A stretch of DNA of 64,000 bases from Casp-alpha2 sp036337015 (GTDB taxonomy: Bacteria > Pseudomonadota > Alphaproteobacteria > Rhodospirillales > Casp-alpha2). This document shows, piece after piece, positions 56,196 to 64,000 of the stretch. The position numbers and the translations under genes are program-made. The notes under the pieces are model-generated. The model did no database searches. It was not told the DNA's origin and was given only the letters and a program-made list of their open reading frames with translations. Numbering within the stretch: position 1 is the stretch's first letter; every line of letters begins with the position of its first letter. The stretch covers positions 186,001 through 250,000 of the forward strand of contig JAYZEZ010000005.1 of assembly GCA_036337015.1 (NCBI GenBank), given 5' to 3'.

Positions 56196-57406
56196 CCGTT
56201 GCCCTTAGTAAACTATCAGGTGGACTACGCGTAGTATCAGATTCTATGGACAGTGTAGAAACTGTAACACTTGGAGCTTGGATAGAAGTTGGAACACGTG
56301 ATGAAGATGCAAAGAACAACGGTATTTCTCACCTTTTAGAACACATGGCTTTTAAAGGCACAGATAATAGAAGTGCAAAACAGATTGTTGAAGAAATTGA
56401 AACAGTAGGTGGACATCTTAATGCTTACACATCGCGTGATCACACTGCATATTATGCAAAAGTTCTTAAAGAGAATGCATCTTTAGCGATCGAAATCGTT
56501 GCAGATATTCTTCAACACTCAACTTTAGATGAGGTTGAATTAGAGCGCGAAAAAAAAGTTATTATTCAAGAAATACACCAGTCCCTCGATACCCCAGATG
56601 ATGTAGTATTCGATTATTTTCAAGAAACGGCTTTTCCCAATCAAGCTATCGGCCGACCAGTATTGGGCACAGAGATACTAGTTCGTTCATTAACACCAGA
56701 TATACTAAAAAAATATATGGCAGAGCATTATTCAAGCCCACATATAGTTTTAGCAGCAGCCGGTAATATTGAACATGATGCTCTTGTTGAACTGGTTCAG
56801 AATGCCTTCAAAGTCTTCCCAGAAGAAATAAAAAATAATAGAGATCCGGCAATTTATATAGGGGGAGATCGAAACGAAATACGAGACTTGGAACAGTCCC
56901 ATGTGCTTTTTGGAATGGAAGGTATTTCTTTCACAGATGACGATTTTCATGCTCTCTCAGTGTTTTCAACACTACTAGGAGGAGGTATGTCATCACGCCT
57001 ATTCCAGGAAATCAGAGAAAAACGTGGGCTGGCCTATAATATCTATTCATACATACAATGTTATGTAGATAGTGGTCTATTTGGAATTTACGCAGGAACA
57101 GGCAAGGAAAATATAGAAATTCTTATCCCATTGATAAAAAAAGAAATAGAAAAACTGTGCCTATCCATTTCTGAGGATGAAATCATACGCGCTAGAACAC
57201 AAATTAAATCAAGTCTTCTAATGTCTCTAGAAAGCACCTCATCTAGGTGTGAACAAGTTGCCCGACAGACTATGATATATGGTCACCCCTTATCATTAAA
57301 TAAAGTTATTGCAAATATTGAATCTGTCAATGAGGCCTCACTAAAATGCATAGGAGAACGATTGCTTATGAGTAAGCCAACATTAACAACATTAGGTCCT
57401 AATTAA
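56192..57406 (+). CDS. M16 family mitochondrial-processing-peptidase-like peptidase
   Basis: A 404-residue M16 metallopeptidase with the inverted zinc motif HLLEH (47-51) and a distal Glu in ELEREKKVIIQEI. Bacterial members degrade or process peptides. Its ATG overlaps the thrC stop (ATGA), an arrangement common in alphaproteobacteria. Confidence 0.93.
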   Translation: MTVALSKLSGGLRVVSDSMDSVETVTLGAWIEVGTRDEDAKNNGISHLLEHMAFKGTDNRSAKQIVEEIETVGGHLNAYTSRDHTAYYAKVLKENASLAIEIVADILQHSTLDEVELEREKKVIIQEIHQSLDTPDDVVFDYFQETAFPNQAIGRPVLGTEILVRSLTPDILKKYMAEHYSSPHIVLAAAGNIEHDALVELVQNAFKVFPEEIKNNRDPAIYIGGDRNEIRDLEQSHVLFGMEGISFTDDDFHALSVFSTLLGGGMSSRLFQEIREKRGLAYNIYSYIQCYVDSGLFGIYAGTGKENIEILIPLIKKEIEKLCLSISEDEIIRARTQIKSSLLMSLESTSSRCEQVARQTMIYGHPLSLNKVIANIESVNEASLKCIGERLLMSKPTLTTLGPN

Positions 57407-57412
57407 ATTCAG

Positions 57413-57688
57413 TTAGCCTTTATTGGAAAGATAATCCTCAACTAATTTATTAATGTCTTCTGCTTCTTTTGCTTTCCGAGTAAAGATAAGATTACTTCTC
57501 TCCCCATATATATTAAGTACGTAACCCCTTGCAGCACAGATGTCTTCCATAGCAGTAATAAAGGGAATTATCACTTTTTCATTAAGTCCTTCTATTGTCT
57601 TCTCATTTTTCATCATATTGAAAAGACTTAACTTTAACGATCTTGGATTATTTTCAACAATATTCCCTGATGCTTTTTTTTTAGCCAT
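57413..57688 (-). CDS. Hypothetical protein, 91 residues
   Basis: A basic/acidic mixed 91-residue protein with a possible alpha/beta fold (KVIIPFITAMEDICAARGYVLNIY). A GAGGAA ribosome site precedes its ATG, so it is probably translated. It is convergent with the M16 peptidase gene. No family recognised; no signal peptide. Confidence 0.62.
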   Translation of the reverse strand: MAKKKASGNIVENNPRSLKLSLFNMMKNEKTIEGLNEKVIIPFITAMEDICAARGYVLNIYGERSNLIFTRKAKEAEDINKLVEDYLSNKG

Positions 57689-57847
57689 AATTAATTCCTC
57701 AGATATTACTTAAAAAAATTATTTTGCCAAATTTACCAAAAACGTTGCATATAACTAGAACAATAAATTCTAATCTTATTAAGATTCTTAAATTTATTTT
57801 TACTCAAATGATATTTGAAACCACTCAATTTTTAAAGAATCAGAAAA

Positions 57848-58435
57848 TCAAGCATGACCAGAGTGTTCTGAAAGCATTTTAGGATTTATACCATTTGTTT
57901 CCATAGCACGGCTCCACTTGCCACTTAAATCTCTATCAAATACCAGATCTTTATCGGCAGCTACACTAAGCCAACCATTGGATTTAATTTCTCCGTCTAA
58001 TTGTCCTGGCCCCCACCCTGTATAACCAAGTGCCAGTAAGAATCTATGCGGACCTCTACCAGTTGCAATCTCTTTAAGAATATCAAGTGTAGCGGTTAGA
58101 GCTAGATCATCATCAACAATTAAAGTTGCATCTTGCAGATAATCTTTAGTATGCAAAATGAACCCACGTCCAAACTCAACTGGTCCACCAAAATGAATTT
58201 TCATGGCTGGATCAGCGCTTGTAGCTTTAATTGCTAACTGATCCAGCAGTTCTGAAAAGGTTATAGTATCAATAGCCTGGTTAACTATCAGACCCATTGC
58301 TCCATCTGCGCTATGTGCACACAAATAAATTACTGCTTTTTCAAAACGTGGGTCGAGCATCCCAGGCATAGCAATGAGAAATTGCCCAGCCAAACATGGA
58401 AAATCTTCACTCATGTTTTGATCATCTTCTAACAT
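57848..58435 (-). CDS. YqgE/AlgH family protein
   Basis: A 195-residue protein of the YqgE/AlgH (DUF179) family. It shows the LAGQFLIAMPGMLDPRFEKAVI start and the GGPVEFGRGFILH motif, and ends with a GWGPGQLDGEI segment. Its molecular function is not established. An internal ATG at residue 8 (MSEDFPC) is an alternative start. Confidence 0.9.
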   Translation of the reverse strand: MLEDDQNMSEDFPCLAGQFLIAMPGMLDPRFEKAVIYLCAHSADGAMGLIVNQAIDTITFSELLDQLAIKATSADPAMKIHFGGPVEFGRGFILHTKDYLQDATLIVDDDLALTATLDILKEIATGRGPHRFLLALGYTGWGPGQLDGEIKSNGWLSVAADKDLVFDRDLSGKWSRAMETNGINPKMLSEHSGHA

Positions 58436-58768
58436 CTTCTTTTAACGCTTTTAGTCTAGAGCTAAATAAAATTATTAAGAACCTCATACACTTCTTTAAC
58501 TATTATTACCGCGCTCTTATTTCGACCTTTAATGAAAAAACTGTATAACTATAAATAGCAATGACAATGATCATATACCAACTTTAAAACGGTATTAAGT
58601 TGTAAAAAAAACCCTAATTCACTATTAATTTATTTCTGGTTACCCATAAAAATTATGACTGCAATGATCGTTCTTTGAATTGATATATACCGTTTAAAAT
58701 TTTAGCAGTCTCCAACAATGCCGATAATAGATAACAATAACTTCTTAATAATTATGTAATTTAAAATT
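58436..58768. other. AT-rich divergent intergenic region
   Basis: A 333-nt spacer between the YqgE-like and DsbD-like genes. It should contain both promoters, but none can be fixed. No gene, tRNA or stable hairpin is evident. Confidence 0.5.
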
Positions 58769-60964
58769 ATGACTACGAATGATAGGTCCTCCACTAATCT
58801 TAGGAATTTATGGTCTAAATTAATCTGGACGTTCATTGCTACCGCAATGCTAATTCTGACAGCTATTCCTACGTTTGCTTATGAGTTAGGATCATCGAAT
58901 TGGGTCCAGACCAAACAAAATGCTTTACGGTTAATTTCTGCAAAAAAAACTACCGGAAATTCTAAAACTTTACTTTTAGGACTACATTTCAAATTAAAAC
59001 CTGGCTGGAAGATATACTGGCGTTCTCCTGGAGATGCTGGCTATCCTCCAAAACCAAGTTGGAACCGGTCAGAAAATATAGAAAGTGCTATACTTCATTG
59101 GCCAGCCCCAGAGCGCTTTTCTCTTCTTGATATTGAAACAATTGGCTACTCTAAAGAAGTTGTCCTACCGATCACAGTAAAGCGCATTGATGTATCTAAA
59201 CCCGTGCGATTGGGTGGTAATGTCAGTTATCTAGTTTGTGATAAAATTTGTATTCCGCATGATGTTGAGATTGCTCTAGAATTAAATATTGGTGATGGAT
59301 TGCCCAGCCGATTTGCCCATCTAATTAACCGATTCAATTCAACTGTTCCTAAAGATGGGAAGAACCATAGAATTTCAATAACCAGAGCAAAGACTTGGAA
59401 CGATAAAGATTTTATAAAGCTTCGCATAAATGCTAGCTCTGTTCTACCCTTCAAGGCCCCGGACTTATTTCCAGAAGGCCCACCTATTGTAACTTTTTCC
59501 AAACCATCCATCACACTTGGGCCAAAAAGGCAAAATGTCATATTTGATATGCAGGTATTTGGGGTAGAAGAGTTAAGTGACAAACTAGGAAATACCTTAG
59601 TAGGAAGATGGCTAACCCTAACTATTGTAGATGGCAAACGAAGTGCAGAGGCTAAATTAAAAATTCAAAACACTGATACATCTCTAACTCCTAAAAAACA
59701 AGGAACACAGACTTCTCTTTTATCAATTTTAGCATTGGCAATTTTAGGTGGATTAATTCTAAACTTGATGCCTTGTGTCCTTCCGGTTTTATCTATCAAA
59801 CTTTTAAGCATACTTAATCATAGTGACAGTGATACAAAATTAATCCGGTATAGCTTCCTTGCATCTGCTGCAGGAATTGTTTTTTCATTTTTAGTCCTTG
59901 CTGCAACACTTATTGCTATTAAAGCTGGTGGAACGACAATTGGTTGGGGAATTCAATTCCAACATCCGTGGTTCCTAATAACCATGATAATAATCGTAAT
60001 GGCATTTGCTTGTAATTTATGGGGATTTTATGAAGTCCGTATGCCAGTATGGGTTTCAAACCTTAGCATTAAGACCGATAAATTATTCGATATAGGCAAT
60101 CATTTTCTTCAAGGAATATTAGCAACTTTGTTGTCAACACCGTGTTTAGCACCATTCCTTGGTACAGCAATCGGTTTTGCATTAGCTCGCAGTTGGATGG
60201 AAATTAGCACCGTATTTACGGCGATAGGTTTCGGATTGGCGATGCCATATCTCATAATTGCAGCTTTTCCGACCTTAGCTAAAAAGTTACCTAAACCAGG
60301 TCCTTGGATGATTACACTAAAACGCTTGTTGGGACTAGCTCTAACCGCCACTTGGTTGTGGTTATTAAGCATTTTATCATCCAATATCGGATTAATAGGA
60401 GCTTCATTAGTTGGTGGATTGACGGCACTAATAGCAGGACTTTTTCTTCTAGGTCGCCGTGCTATCTTTGGTATTACAATCACGATAATAGCAACTTTTC
60501 TTGTGCCAAGATTACAAAGTTTTGATTTATTCGAAATTTTGAGTAAAAAAGATGAAAATAATTTCAGTTATTCCAATTTAGATTTACCAGATGACTTCTG
60601 GATAGACTTTGATGAAGCCGCAATTCCAGGCTTGGTTTTAAAAGGAAAAACTATTTTGATTGATGTCACGGCTGATTGGTGTTTGACATGCCAGTTCAAT
60701 AAAAAACTTGTATTAAATAAAAAGTTAATTTCAAAAGCAATGGCTAAACAAAAAATAGTAGCAATGCGAGCAGACTGGACACTACCTAACCCAAACATCG
60801 CAAGCTATCTTGCTAAATTTAATCGTTACGGAATCCCACTAAATACCGTATATGGACCGAATATTCCAAATGGCATGATCCTTCCAGAGATTCTCAGTGA
60901 GAACGTAGTGTTAGATGCTTTTGCCCGTGCTTCAAAAAATTCTAGAAAAACCGATAATTTTTAA
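58769..60964 (+). CDS. DsbD/ScsB-like thiol:disulfide interchange protein
   Basis: A 731-residue membrane reductase: signal peptide, periplasmic N-terminal domain with redox pair C157/C161 (CDKIC), a membrane core with the two conserved TM cysteines in LMPCVLPVL and LLSTPCLAPFLG, and a C-terminal thioredoxin-like domain with C638-L-T-C641. It passes electrons from cytoplasmic thioredoxin to periplasmic thiols. The domain order and N-terminal domain fit the ScsB-like branch better than E. coli DsbD. Confidence 0.88.
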   Translation: MTTNDRSSTNLRNLWSKLIWTFIATAMLILTAIPTFAYELGSSNWVQTKQNALRLISAKKTTGNSKTLLLGLHFKLKPGWKIYWRSPGDAGYPPKPSWNRSENIESAILHWPAPERFSLLDIETIGYSKEVVLPITVKRIDVSKPVRLGGNVSYLVCDKICIPHDVEIALELNIGDGLPSRFAHLINRFNSTVPKDGKNHRISITRAKTWNDKDFIKLRINASSVLPFKAPDLFPEGPPIVTFSKPSITLGPKRQNVIFDMQVFGVEELSDKLGNTLVGRWLTLTIVDGKRSAEAKLKIQNTDTSLTPKKQGTQTSLLSILALAILGGLILNLMPCVLPVLSIKLLSILNHSDSDTKLIRYSFLASAAGIVFSFLVLAATLIAIKAGGTTIGWGIQFQHPWFLITMIIIVMAFACNLWGFYEVRMPVWVSNLSIKTDKLFDIGNHFLQGILATLLSTPCLAPFLGTAIGFALARSWMEISTVFTAIGFGLAMPYLIIAAFPTLAKKLPKPGPWMITLKRLLGLALTATWLWLLSILSSNIGLIGASLVGGLTALIAGLFLLGRRAIFGITITIIATFLVPRLQSFDLFEILSKKDENNFSYSNLDLPDDFWIDFDEAAIPGLVLKGKTILIDVTADWCLTCQFNKKLVLNKKLISKAMAKQKIVAMRADWTLPNPNIASYLAKFNRYGIPLNTVYGPNIPNGMILPEILSENVVLDAFARASKNSRKTDNF

Positions 60965-60984
60965 ATTTAAAGAAAGGAAAATAA

Positions 60985-61467
60985 ATGACAATTTTAGTAG
61001 GGGACAAGATTCCAATTGTCGATCTCACTACAATGGCTCAAGATGGACCAAGTTCTATTTCATCTGAAGAACTTTTTTCTGGTAAGAAGATTGTTTTGTT
61101 TGGTCTACCTGGTGCCTTTACTCGAACTTGTTCTGCCCGACATTTGCCTGGTTTCATCGATAACGCAGAGTCTATAAAAGCTAAAGGTATTGACACTATC
61201 ATCTGCATTGCGGTTAACGATATATTTGTTATGAATGCTTGGGGAAAAGCAAAAGGAACGGGCAATCATGTTATGATGGTTGCGGATGGCAGTGCAAAAT
61301 TTACAAAAGCAACAGGGTTAGAATTAGATATGAGCGCAAAGGGATTTGGCCTGCGCTGTCAACGTTTTTGCATGGTAGTAGAAAATCTTGTAATCAAAAC
61401 ATTAGACATTGATCCTCCCGGAACATTTGAGTTTACCAGCGCCGAAGCTCTGTTAGGAGTTATTTAA
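60985..61467 (+). CDS. Peroxiredoxin, Prx5 type
   Basis: A 160-residue peroxiredoxin reducing peroxides. Peroxidatic C49 is in FTRTCSARHLPGF, typical of Prx5; no separate resolving Cys is obvious near it. An AAGGA ribosome site precedes the ATG. It is convergent with rnhA, overlapping by 4 nt. Confidence 0.92.
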   Translation: MTILVGDKIPIVDLTTMAQDGPSSISSEELFSGKKIVLFGLPGAFTRTCSARHLPGFIDNAESIKAKGIDTIICIAVNDIFVMNAWGKAKGTGNHVMMVADGSAKFTKATGLELDMSAKGFGLRCQRFCMVVENLVIKTLDIDPPGTFEFTSAEALLGVI

Positions 61468-61910
61468 AAATTTTCAACCACCTCTTCCGCTCCCCGAACG
61501 GCAAGTTTGTCAACACGCTCATTATCAGCGTTCCCTGCATGGCCTTTAACCCAGTGCCATTCAACCTTATGGCTGACTAAAGCCTTATCAAGACGTATCC
61601 ATAAATCTTTATTTTTAACTGGCTTCTTAGATGCAGTTAACCAATTACGTTTTTTCCAATCATGTATCCATTCAGTAATACCCTGCATGACGTACTTACT
61701 ATCAGTGGTCAAGATTGCGTTACTTGCCCGAGATAGGGACTCTAAGCCTTTAATGGCTGCCATCAATTCCATGCGATTATTAGTAGTATTAGGCTCTCCA
61801 CCATAAAACTCTTTTTCGTTGCCACGCCAGCGTAAAACTACACCCCAACCACCTGGGCCAGGGTTCCCAAGACAAGAGCCATCAGTAAAAATTTCAACTT
61901 TATCTTCCAT
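61464..61910 (-). CDS. rnhA: Ribonuclease HI
   Basis: A 148-residue RNase HI that cleaves RNA in RNA-DNA hybrids. The catalytic carboxylates are D10 (FTDGSCLGNPGPGG), E48 (NRMELMA), D70 (TTDSKYV) and a late Asp (DNERVD). It follows thrB by 3 nt, so they are likely co-transcribed. Confidence 0.95.
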   Translation of the reverse strand: MEDKVEIFTDGSCLGNPGPGGWGVVLRWRGNEKEFYGGEPNTTNNRMELMAAIKGLESLSRASNAILTTDSKYVMQGITEWIHDWKKRNWLTASKKPVKNKDLWIRLDKALVSHKVEWHWVKGHAGNADNERVDKLAVRGAEEVVENF

Positions 61911-61913
61911 AAG

Positions 61914-62888
61914 TTATTTGAGTCCATAATCAGCAGGGCTTTTGACACTGGAATGGAATCTGAGCCTTGCTAAATATTCAAGAGGATCCTTTCTAGTAAC
62001 CAAGGCATCGGAAGGAGTATAGAGCCAATCGTATAGGCGTGTTAATAAAAATCTCATTGCGGCTCCTCTCGCTAATAAAGGTAAAAGCTCTAATTCATCA
62101 TAGGTAAGTTCTCTTACACTTCTATAGGCTGTTAATAGTCGTCGTGCTTTAGTAATATTAAAGCTAAGATCAGATTCAAAACACCAGGCATTTAAACATA
62201 TTCCAAGGTCATAAGCGAATATGTCATTACACGCAAAATAGAAGTCTATCAGACCTGTAAGATGGCCATCTCGGAAAAAAACATTATCTGGAAAAGGGTC
62301 CGCATGAATTACACCACTAGGTAATTCGCTATTTGATTTATTTGGCCAATTCTTTTCCAAAACTTCTAATTCGATACTAAGTTCATCAGTAAGACCAGGT
62401 AGTATTTCATTAGCTCGAGTGCTAGAATTCATAAGTAAGGGTCGCCAGTTAGCTAATGAAAGATCATTAGAACGCTTTAAAGGAAAATCTGCACCAGCGA
62501 GGTGCAGTTTAGCAATTGCATAACCTAATTCAGCAGTATGACTAGGAGTGATTCGTTTAGGCCACATACCAGAAAGAAACGTAACTATGGCTGCCGGCTT
62601 ACCACATAATTGCTTAAGTGTCTGGTTATCGCGTCCATGTACTGGTGTTGGACAAGGAATTCCCGCTTCAGCCAAGTGATCCATTAGACCAAGAAAAAAG
62701 GGTAAGTGTTTGGGATTTACTCGTTTTTCGTATAAAGTAAGAATAAAATTCCCGGTAGTAGTAGTAAGAAAAAAATTTGAATTTTCTATCCCTTCGGCAA
62801 TACCCTTACACGACAAAACATCACCGATATCGTATTCGGCGATAAACTCAGCTAGTTCTTCATCTCCAACTTCTGTATAAACAGCCAT
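61914..62888 (-). CDS. thrB: Homoserine kinase, ThrB type II
   Basis: A 324-residue APH-fold kinase of the ThrB2 type, which phosphorylates homoserine. It shows the HADPFPDNVFF catalytic loop (Brenner motif) and LTGLIDFYFACND with the metal Asp. It precedes rnhA, the usual alphaproteobacterial order. ThrC is encoded upstream on the other strand. Confidence 0.93.
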   Translation of the reverse strand: MAVYTEVGDEELAEFIAEYDIGDVLSCKGIAEGIENSNFFLTTTTGNFILTLYEKRVNPKHLPFFLGLMDHLAEAGIPCPTPVHGRDNQTLKQLCGKPAAIVTFLSGMWPKRITPSHTAELGYAIAKLHLAGADFPLKRSNDLSLANWRPLLMNSSTRANEILPGLTDELSIELEVLEKNWPNKSNSELPSGVIHADPFPDNVFFRDGHLTGLIDFYFACNDIFAYDLGICLNAWCFESDLSFNITKARRLLTAYRSVRELTYDELELLPLLARGAAMRFLLTRLYDWLYTPSDALVTRKDPLEYLARLRFHSSVKSPADYGLK

Positions 62889-63045
62889 GATTAATGCCTA
62901 TTAATTATGCTTTTCTTAAAGGAAACAACACCTTCGTGGCAAGACAGAATAATTTTTGGTTGCTTCTATCCTTGCTGATAAACAGATGCTAATTTATTTT
63001 ATTTAATATACTGAACCCTTATTCATAAGTTGAGGAGCTAGAGTT

Positions 63046-63672
63046 TTGAACCAATTTCCGTTAAATCTCTTTTGCAAATTCTTACTTAAAAAGTCTTTTC
63101 AACTCTTTCTCTTATGGTCCTCCTTAATTTTCATGATGTTGCTTCTCGGTTCTTGTGGAAGTTATAAACTTATATCCGATAAGGTAACAAATCCTATAAT
63201 TTTAAAATGTCCGGACTATCTCGTTCCAGAAGAAGCTGCTTCTTTATCCAAATTCCGTAAGGGCAAAGGATTTGATCTAGTAGATGTTAAATTTGAAGTA
63301 AAAATAAAAAAAGTTCAACTGGGTTGCATTAGCAACGTAGAAAGAAACACAAAAGCAGGATCTATGGAGATAGATGTTAACCTCTTGTTTTCTGCTAGTC
63401 TTGGCCCTGCCAACCTAGGTCGCAAGATTAAATTAAGTTATTTTGTAAGTGTTGTAAGTCCAGAAAATGAAATACTTGGTAAACAAGATGTTCCTATCGT
63501 AATTGAATTTCCAGAAAATAAATCAAACATTTTCTTCTCCAGCGAACCTGTTTTTATCACACTTCAAATAAGACCTGATAGGTCTATAAATTTTTACCGT
63601 GTTTTTGTTGGCCTAAAATTAAATCAAGATGAAGTGCATTATAATCGCGAAAAAATAGCTAATCAACGCTAG
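63046..63672 (+). CDS. Hypothetical lipoprotein
   Basis: A 208-residue protein with a signal peptide and lipobox LLGSCG (Cys at about residue 37), so probably membrane-anchored. The rest is mostly beta-type (VDVKFEVKIKKVQLGC and similar) with no recognised domain. The start is TTG with GAGGAG upstream. It is convergent with the truncated MFS gene, overlapping by 14 nt. Confidence 0.75.
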   Translation: MNQFPLNLFCKFLLKKSFQLFLLWSSLIFMMLLLGSCGSYKLISDKVTNPIILKCPDYLVPEEAASLSKFRKGKGFDLVDVKFEVKIKKVQLGCISNVERNTKAGSMEIDVNLLFSASLGPANLGRKIKLSYFVSVVSPENEILGKQDVPIVIEFPENKSNIFFSSEPVFITLQIRPDRSINFYRVFVGLKLNQDEVHYNREKIANQR

Positions 63673-64000
63673 GTGGAATACTTGATTGGCGTGCCAATAG
63701 CACTAAAAAAAAACCAATTAAACTTATTATTGAAAAAATACAAAAAGTCGAGGTATGCATACCAGTTACCCCGTGAAGGGTTGCAAAAGTTGCTGGGCCG
63801 ACAACGACACCGGCGTAGGTTGGCACCATCGCCCCAACAGTAGCGTTGCTAACTCGACCATCCGGAGCAAGACGAGCCACTTCTGCTAGAAAAACTCCGT
63901 TCCAGCCAATAGCTGATATACCGAAGATACATAATGTTAAGCAAACTACTATTTTGCTAGAATCAGATCCGAGATAATTTGTCATGAACCCAGCTGATGC
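63659..64000 (-). CDS. MFS transporter, C-terminal part only (cut by window edge)
   Basis: An open frame that runs past the right edge; the last 114 codons of a major facilitator are visible, with membrane helices and the GWNGVFLAEVARLAPDGRVSNATVG stretch typical of an MFS loop. An internal ATG at 63985 is not the true start, because the frame continues upstream. Substrate unknown. Confidence 0.75.
   Translation of the reverse strand, partial: ASAGFMTNYLGSDSSKIVVCLTLCIFGISAIGWNGVFLAEVARLAPDGRVSNATVGAMVPTYAGVVVGPATFATLHGVTGMHTSTFCIFSIISLIGFFLVLLARQSSIPPSVD

Overview
The window is an AT-rich, densely packed chromosome segment that looks like a marine or otherwise slow-growing alphaproteobacterium, probably Rhodospirillales-like. 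This is inferred from gene content: the order murA-hisG-hisD-UPF0262-phosphatase-infA-maf-rng-yacG, a GapR (DUF2312) gene, a DUF420/oxidase-like/ctaB group, hopanoid genes hpnI/J/K/L, a short-form HisG and thrB-rnhA next to a Prx5 peroxiredoxin. GTG and TTG starts are frequent. No CRISPR array, rRNA, transposase or integrase was seen.

1-6.8 kb: an edge-truncated Cys-rich gene, a small Lys/Ser-rich protein, then a hopanoid side-chain locus. hpnL (flippase-like), hpnI (glycosyltransferase), hpnJ (radical SAM) and hpnK (deacetylase) are framed by two CDP-alcohol phosphatidyltransferase genes. hpnI, hpnJ and hpnK overlap. By family knowledge they decorate bacteriohopanetetrol with glucosamine and contract the sugar to a cyclitol ether.

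7-16.4 kb: metabolic genes: SelO, a TauE-type exporter, class III alcohol dehydrogenase, a MetX-like acyltransferase, the GDP-fucose pair gmd/fcl, a flavin reductase-like protein, and a thioesterase plus CoA-transferase.

16.4-18.3 kb: an unusual pair of low-complexity proteins of opposite charge. One is Lys/Ala-rich and histone H1-like with a 22-residue repeat; the other is acidic, Gly/Pro/Asp-rich and has no arginine.

18.7-32.5 kb: a ThDP enzyme coupled to a Sel1-repeat protein, a DMT permease with an SpmA/SpmB-like protein, malic enzyme, a type I secretion set (TolC, ABC, HlyD) with a small acidic orphan gene facing away from it, a creatininase-family hydrolase and a cold-shock protein.

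32.9-38.4 kb: a TPR-methyltransferase converging on an autotransporter-like outer-membrane protein, then a 1.84-kb tRNA-Phe-associated remnant island. The island is bounded by a 19-bp direct repeat and holds a secreted dienelactone hydrolase-like gene, a truncated signal-peptide gene whose start lies in a perfect hairpin loop, and a CPXCG-type zinc-protein relic without a start codon.

38.5-64 kb: conserved chromosomal backbone: RNA processing, IF-1, histidine and peptidoglycan synthesis, tRNA-Thr, glyoxalase, an N-formylglutamate amidohydrolase-like/YbdK-like pair, a response regulator, GapR, cytochrome oxidase-associated genes, M32 and M16 peptidases, threonine synthesis (thrC, thrB), YqgE, a DsbD/ScsB-like reductase, a peroxiredoxin, RNase HI, a lipoprotein and an edge-truncated MFS transporter.
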